Assembly: GCA_034769895.1 (NCBI GenBank) | Contig: CM068367.1 | Span: 347,781,611-347,845,610 of the forward strand | Reading direction: 5' to 3' | DNA from: Magicicada septendecula | Lineage: Eukaryota > Arthropoda > Insecta > Hemiptera > Cicadidae | DNA: 64,000 bases | Shown: in pieces, positions 62,260 through 64,000 of the stretch | How the letters are laid out: each line of letters begins with the position of its first letter | Position numbering within the stretch: the stretch's first letter is position 1 | Translations under genes and position numbers: made by a program | The notes under the pieces: model-generated | Databases searched by the model: none | Told to the model about the DNA's origin: nothing | What the model saw: only the letters and a program-made list of their open reading frames with translations

Positions 62260-62740
62260 TATAAATATCGGTATGGAGAACCATACATGACTTCCATATT
62301 CTAAGATTTATATTTAAAATCATTTTCAGCCAAACAGCCAGGGAAGGAATTTTAACAAAAAAATACTTCTTTCTTGCCAATAACGTAGTACACATATAAA
62401 AAATATTATCCCCTCCCCCTTCAACTATAATTTTGATTTATAGAAAATTACCCCAGCCCGTTCAACTAGCCTCTTCATTTATAGATATTTCATCTACGTT
62501 TCTACAGTGGATTATTAAGATCTTATCAGGATACTTTATCAAAATTAAGTACTTTACTCATGTTACAACAAAAAATGTTTCAGGTAAACTGCCCTTTCCC
62601 CGTAACCGATCTTCACCAAAATCAACAGAAATTGAGTTCTCTATAGCTCAGGCACATATGTAAAAAATTATTTGATTCTGTTTGAATTTACGGCAGTTAT
62701 GGTTCGTCATATAAAAAATTACCCATGTTAAAACATAAAA
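62260..62740 (+). repeat. Mosaic of recurring modules including one satellite unit
   Basis: The ATCGGTATGGAGAACCATAC module (62,264) is followed by the CTTCTTT...CGTAGTACACATATAAAA module (about 62,365-62,400), then a satellite unit (about 62,580-62,720) with CAGGTAAACTGCCCTTTCCC and AAATTATTTGATTCTGTTTG. Confidence 0.7.
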
Positions 62741-62779
62741 CATGAGATTTATAAAACATATCTAAGATTTATATTTAAA

Positions 62780-63275
62780 ATCATTTTTGAAATAAAATAT
62801 TTTCATAGAACCTACTAACGCTGGGGAAATCTGAGGAGCCAATCAGAGTTGGGCCTACCTGTCACTCTGCTGAATTTGGTGGAAAGCCCTGTCACTGTCG
62901 TCAAAGTATCAGCCTTGACAGGGTCCTCTTTTTCTGCAAAATGGGAGAGGAGGCTTGAGATGAAGTGAGTGACATGGTCCCCACCTCAATGAAGAACCCA
63001 TTGTTTTATAAAAATATATTTAAATTTTGAAAACTGAAAATTCTTTTCTTGTTGTAAATATTTATATTTTATAATCAAAATGACTTTATAAAAAAACAAA
63101 CATTATTTTTTTATAATAAGTACTTACATATGTTTCTTAATATGCTTACTTTTTCTTCAATGTTGATGATCATTTCCAAACATTCTGACAAAATTGTATC
63201 TACAGAACAGTTAACATTCCCCAGGTTTCCATTTCTGCTAATTTCTCATTACACCTTCCACTGACGTATTATTAA
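62780..63275. other. Spacer within the repeat mosaic
   Basis: A GC-richer patch at about 62,820-63,000 has no recognised frame or repeat; the rest is AT-rich. Confidence 0.4.
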
Positions 63276-63279
63276 CCAT

Positions 63280-64000
63280 TTCATAAACTATCGTATACCC
63301 CTTTCCCTTAACCGATCGTCACCAAAAACAATAGGTCCTGAGAACTCTACAATTCAGGGCTGTATGTGAAACATCATTTGATTCTGTTTGAATTTACGGC
63401 TGTTATCGTTTGCCTAAAAAAAAAAATTTCCCTCGATAAAAAAAAACCGTTGCAGGTAAACTACCCCTTCCCCTCAACCGATCTTCACCAAAAACAATAG
63501 GTCGTGAGTACTCTACAAATCAGGACTGTATGCAAAAAATTATTTGATTCTGTTTGAATTTGCGGCAGTTATCGTTTGCCATAAAAAATACGCTTGATAA
63601 AAAATGTTGCAGGTAAACTACCCCTTTCCCTCAACCGATCTTTACCAAAAACAACAGGTCTTGAGTACTCTACAAATCAGGGCTGTATACAGAAAATTAT
63701 TTGATTCTGTTTGAATTTGCGGCTGTTATCGTTTGCCATAGAAAATACCCTTGTTAAAAAAACCTTGTAGGTAAACTACCCCTTTCCCTTAACCGATCTT
63801 CACCAAAAACAATAAGTCTTGAGAACTCTACAATTCAGGGCTGTATGCAAAACATTATTTGATTCTGTTTAAATTTGCGGCTGTTATCGTTTGCCATAGG
63901 AAATACCCTTGTTAAAACATAAAACGTTACAGGTAAACTACCCCTTTCCCTTAACCGATCTTCACTAAAAACAATAGGTCTTGAGAACTCTACAATTCAG
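63280..64000 (+). repeat. Satellite array, about 157-162-bp unit, running off the window
   Basis: The word CAGGTAAACTACCCCTT starts units at about 63,451, 63,608, 63,766 and 63,928; an imperfect first unit begins near 63,282. Each unit continues with TTAACCGATCTTCACCAAAA, an ACAATAGGTCTTGAGA.CTCT word, AAATTATTTGATTCTGTTTG and TGCGGC.GTTATCGTTTGCC. Isolated units lie at 60,350 and 62,580. Conservation between adjacent units is high, so the array is fairly young. No frame is conserved as protein. Confidence 0.92.

Overview
The window is eukaryotic nuclear DNA, most likely from an arthropod and probably an insect with a large, repeat-rich genome. The reasons are the AT-rich single-copy background, long dinucleotide microsatellites, arthropod-type Ty3/Gypsy, jockey-like and Tc1/mariner-superfamily relics, satellite-like arrays, and the absence of operons or bacterial signals. 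I found no intact host protein-coding gene and no confident RNA gene. The species call is inference.

Left half (1-41,000). This is mostly unannotatable AT-rich sequence carrying old mobile-element debris. There is one copy of a dispersed repeat (2,887-3,245, minus; its partner lies near 60,000 in the opposite orientation) and a GC-rich relic followed by a decayed non-LTR reverse-transcriptase tail (6,515-8,260). A clearly recognisable but broken DDE transposase (15,020-16,340, minus) contains an exact 42-bp internal duplication. A Penelope-like hairpin motif lies near 20,400, a cluster of very long CT and CA microsatellites at 21,200-22,050, and a LINE 3' tail at 24,165-24,270. GC-rich blocks that could be LTR leaders, and two exon-like GC islands with CRE, E-box and YY1-like motifs, lie between 33,600 and 39,700. 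Two palindromic octamers, TGACGTCA (10 copies) and TAGGCCTA (8 copies), occur far more often than base composition predicts, all left of 37,000.

Centre (41,354-50,583). A full-length but dead Ty3/Gypsy LTR retrotransposon is inserted in a TA microsatellite: two about 1.8-kb LTR bodies, gag, protease, reverse transcriptase, RNase H and integrase, broken by at least two nonsense codons and several frameshifts. The U5 ends of its LTRs carry differing numbers of primer-binding-site-like modules.

Right half (50,600-64,000). This is nested repeat territory. An about 140-180-bp tandem satellite (52,710-56,830), with a hairpin dyad in most units, is interrupted by a solo LTR of the same retrotransposon family, flanked by a short target-site duplication. 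A decayed jockey-like LINE lies at 57,240-57,990. From 59,400 to the right edge is a mosaic of recurring modules, including an about 157-162-bp satellite that runs off the window. One unit of that satellite was split by a 553-bp fold-back element with about 236-bp arms and TA target sites.

The window is best read as a layered record of transposition, satellite expansion and decay. I do not see a new functional gene system. The most unusual signals are the modular LTR ends, the LTR-in-satellite and fold-back-in-satellite nesting, and the palindrome enrichment.
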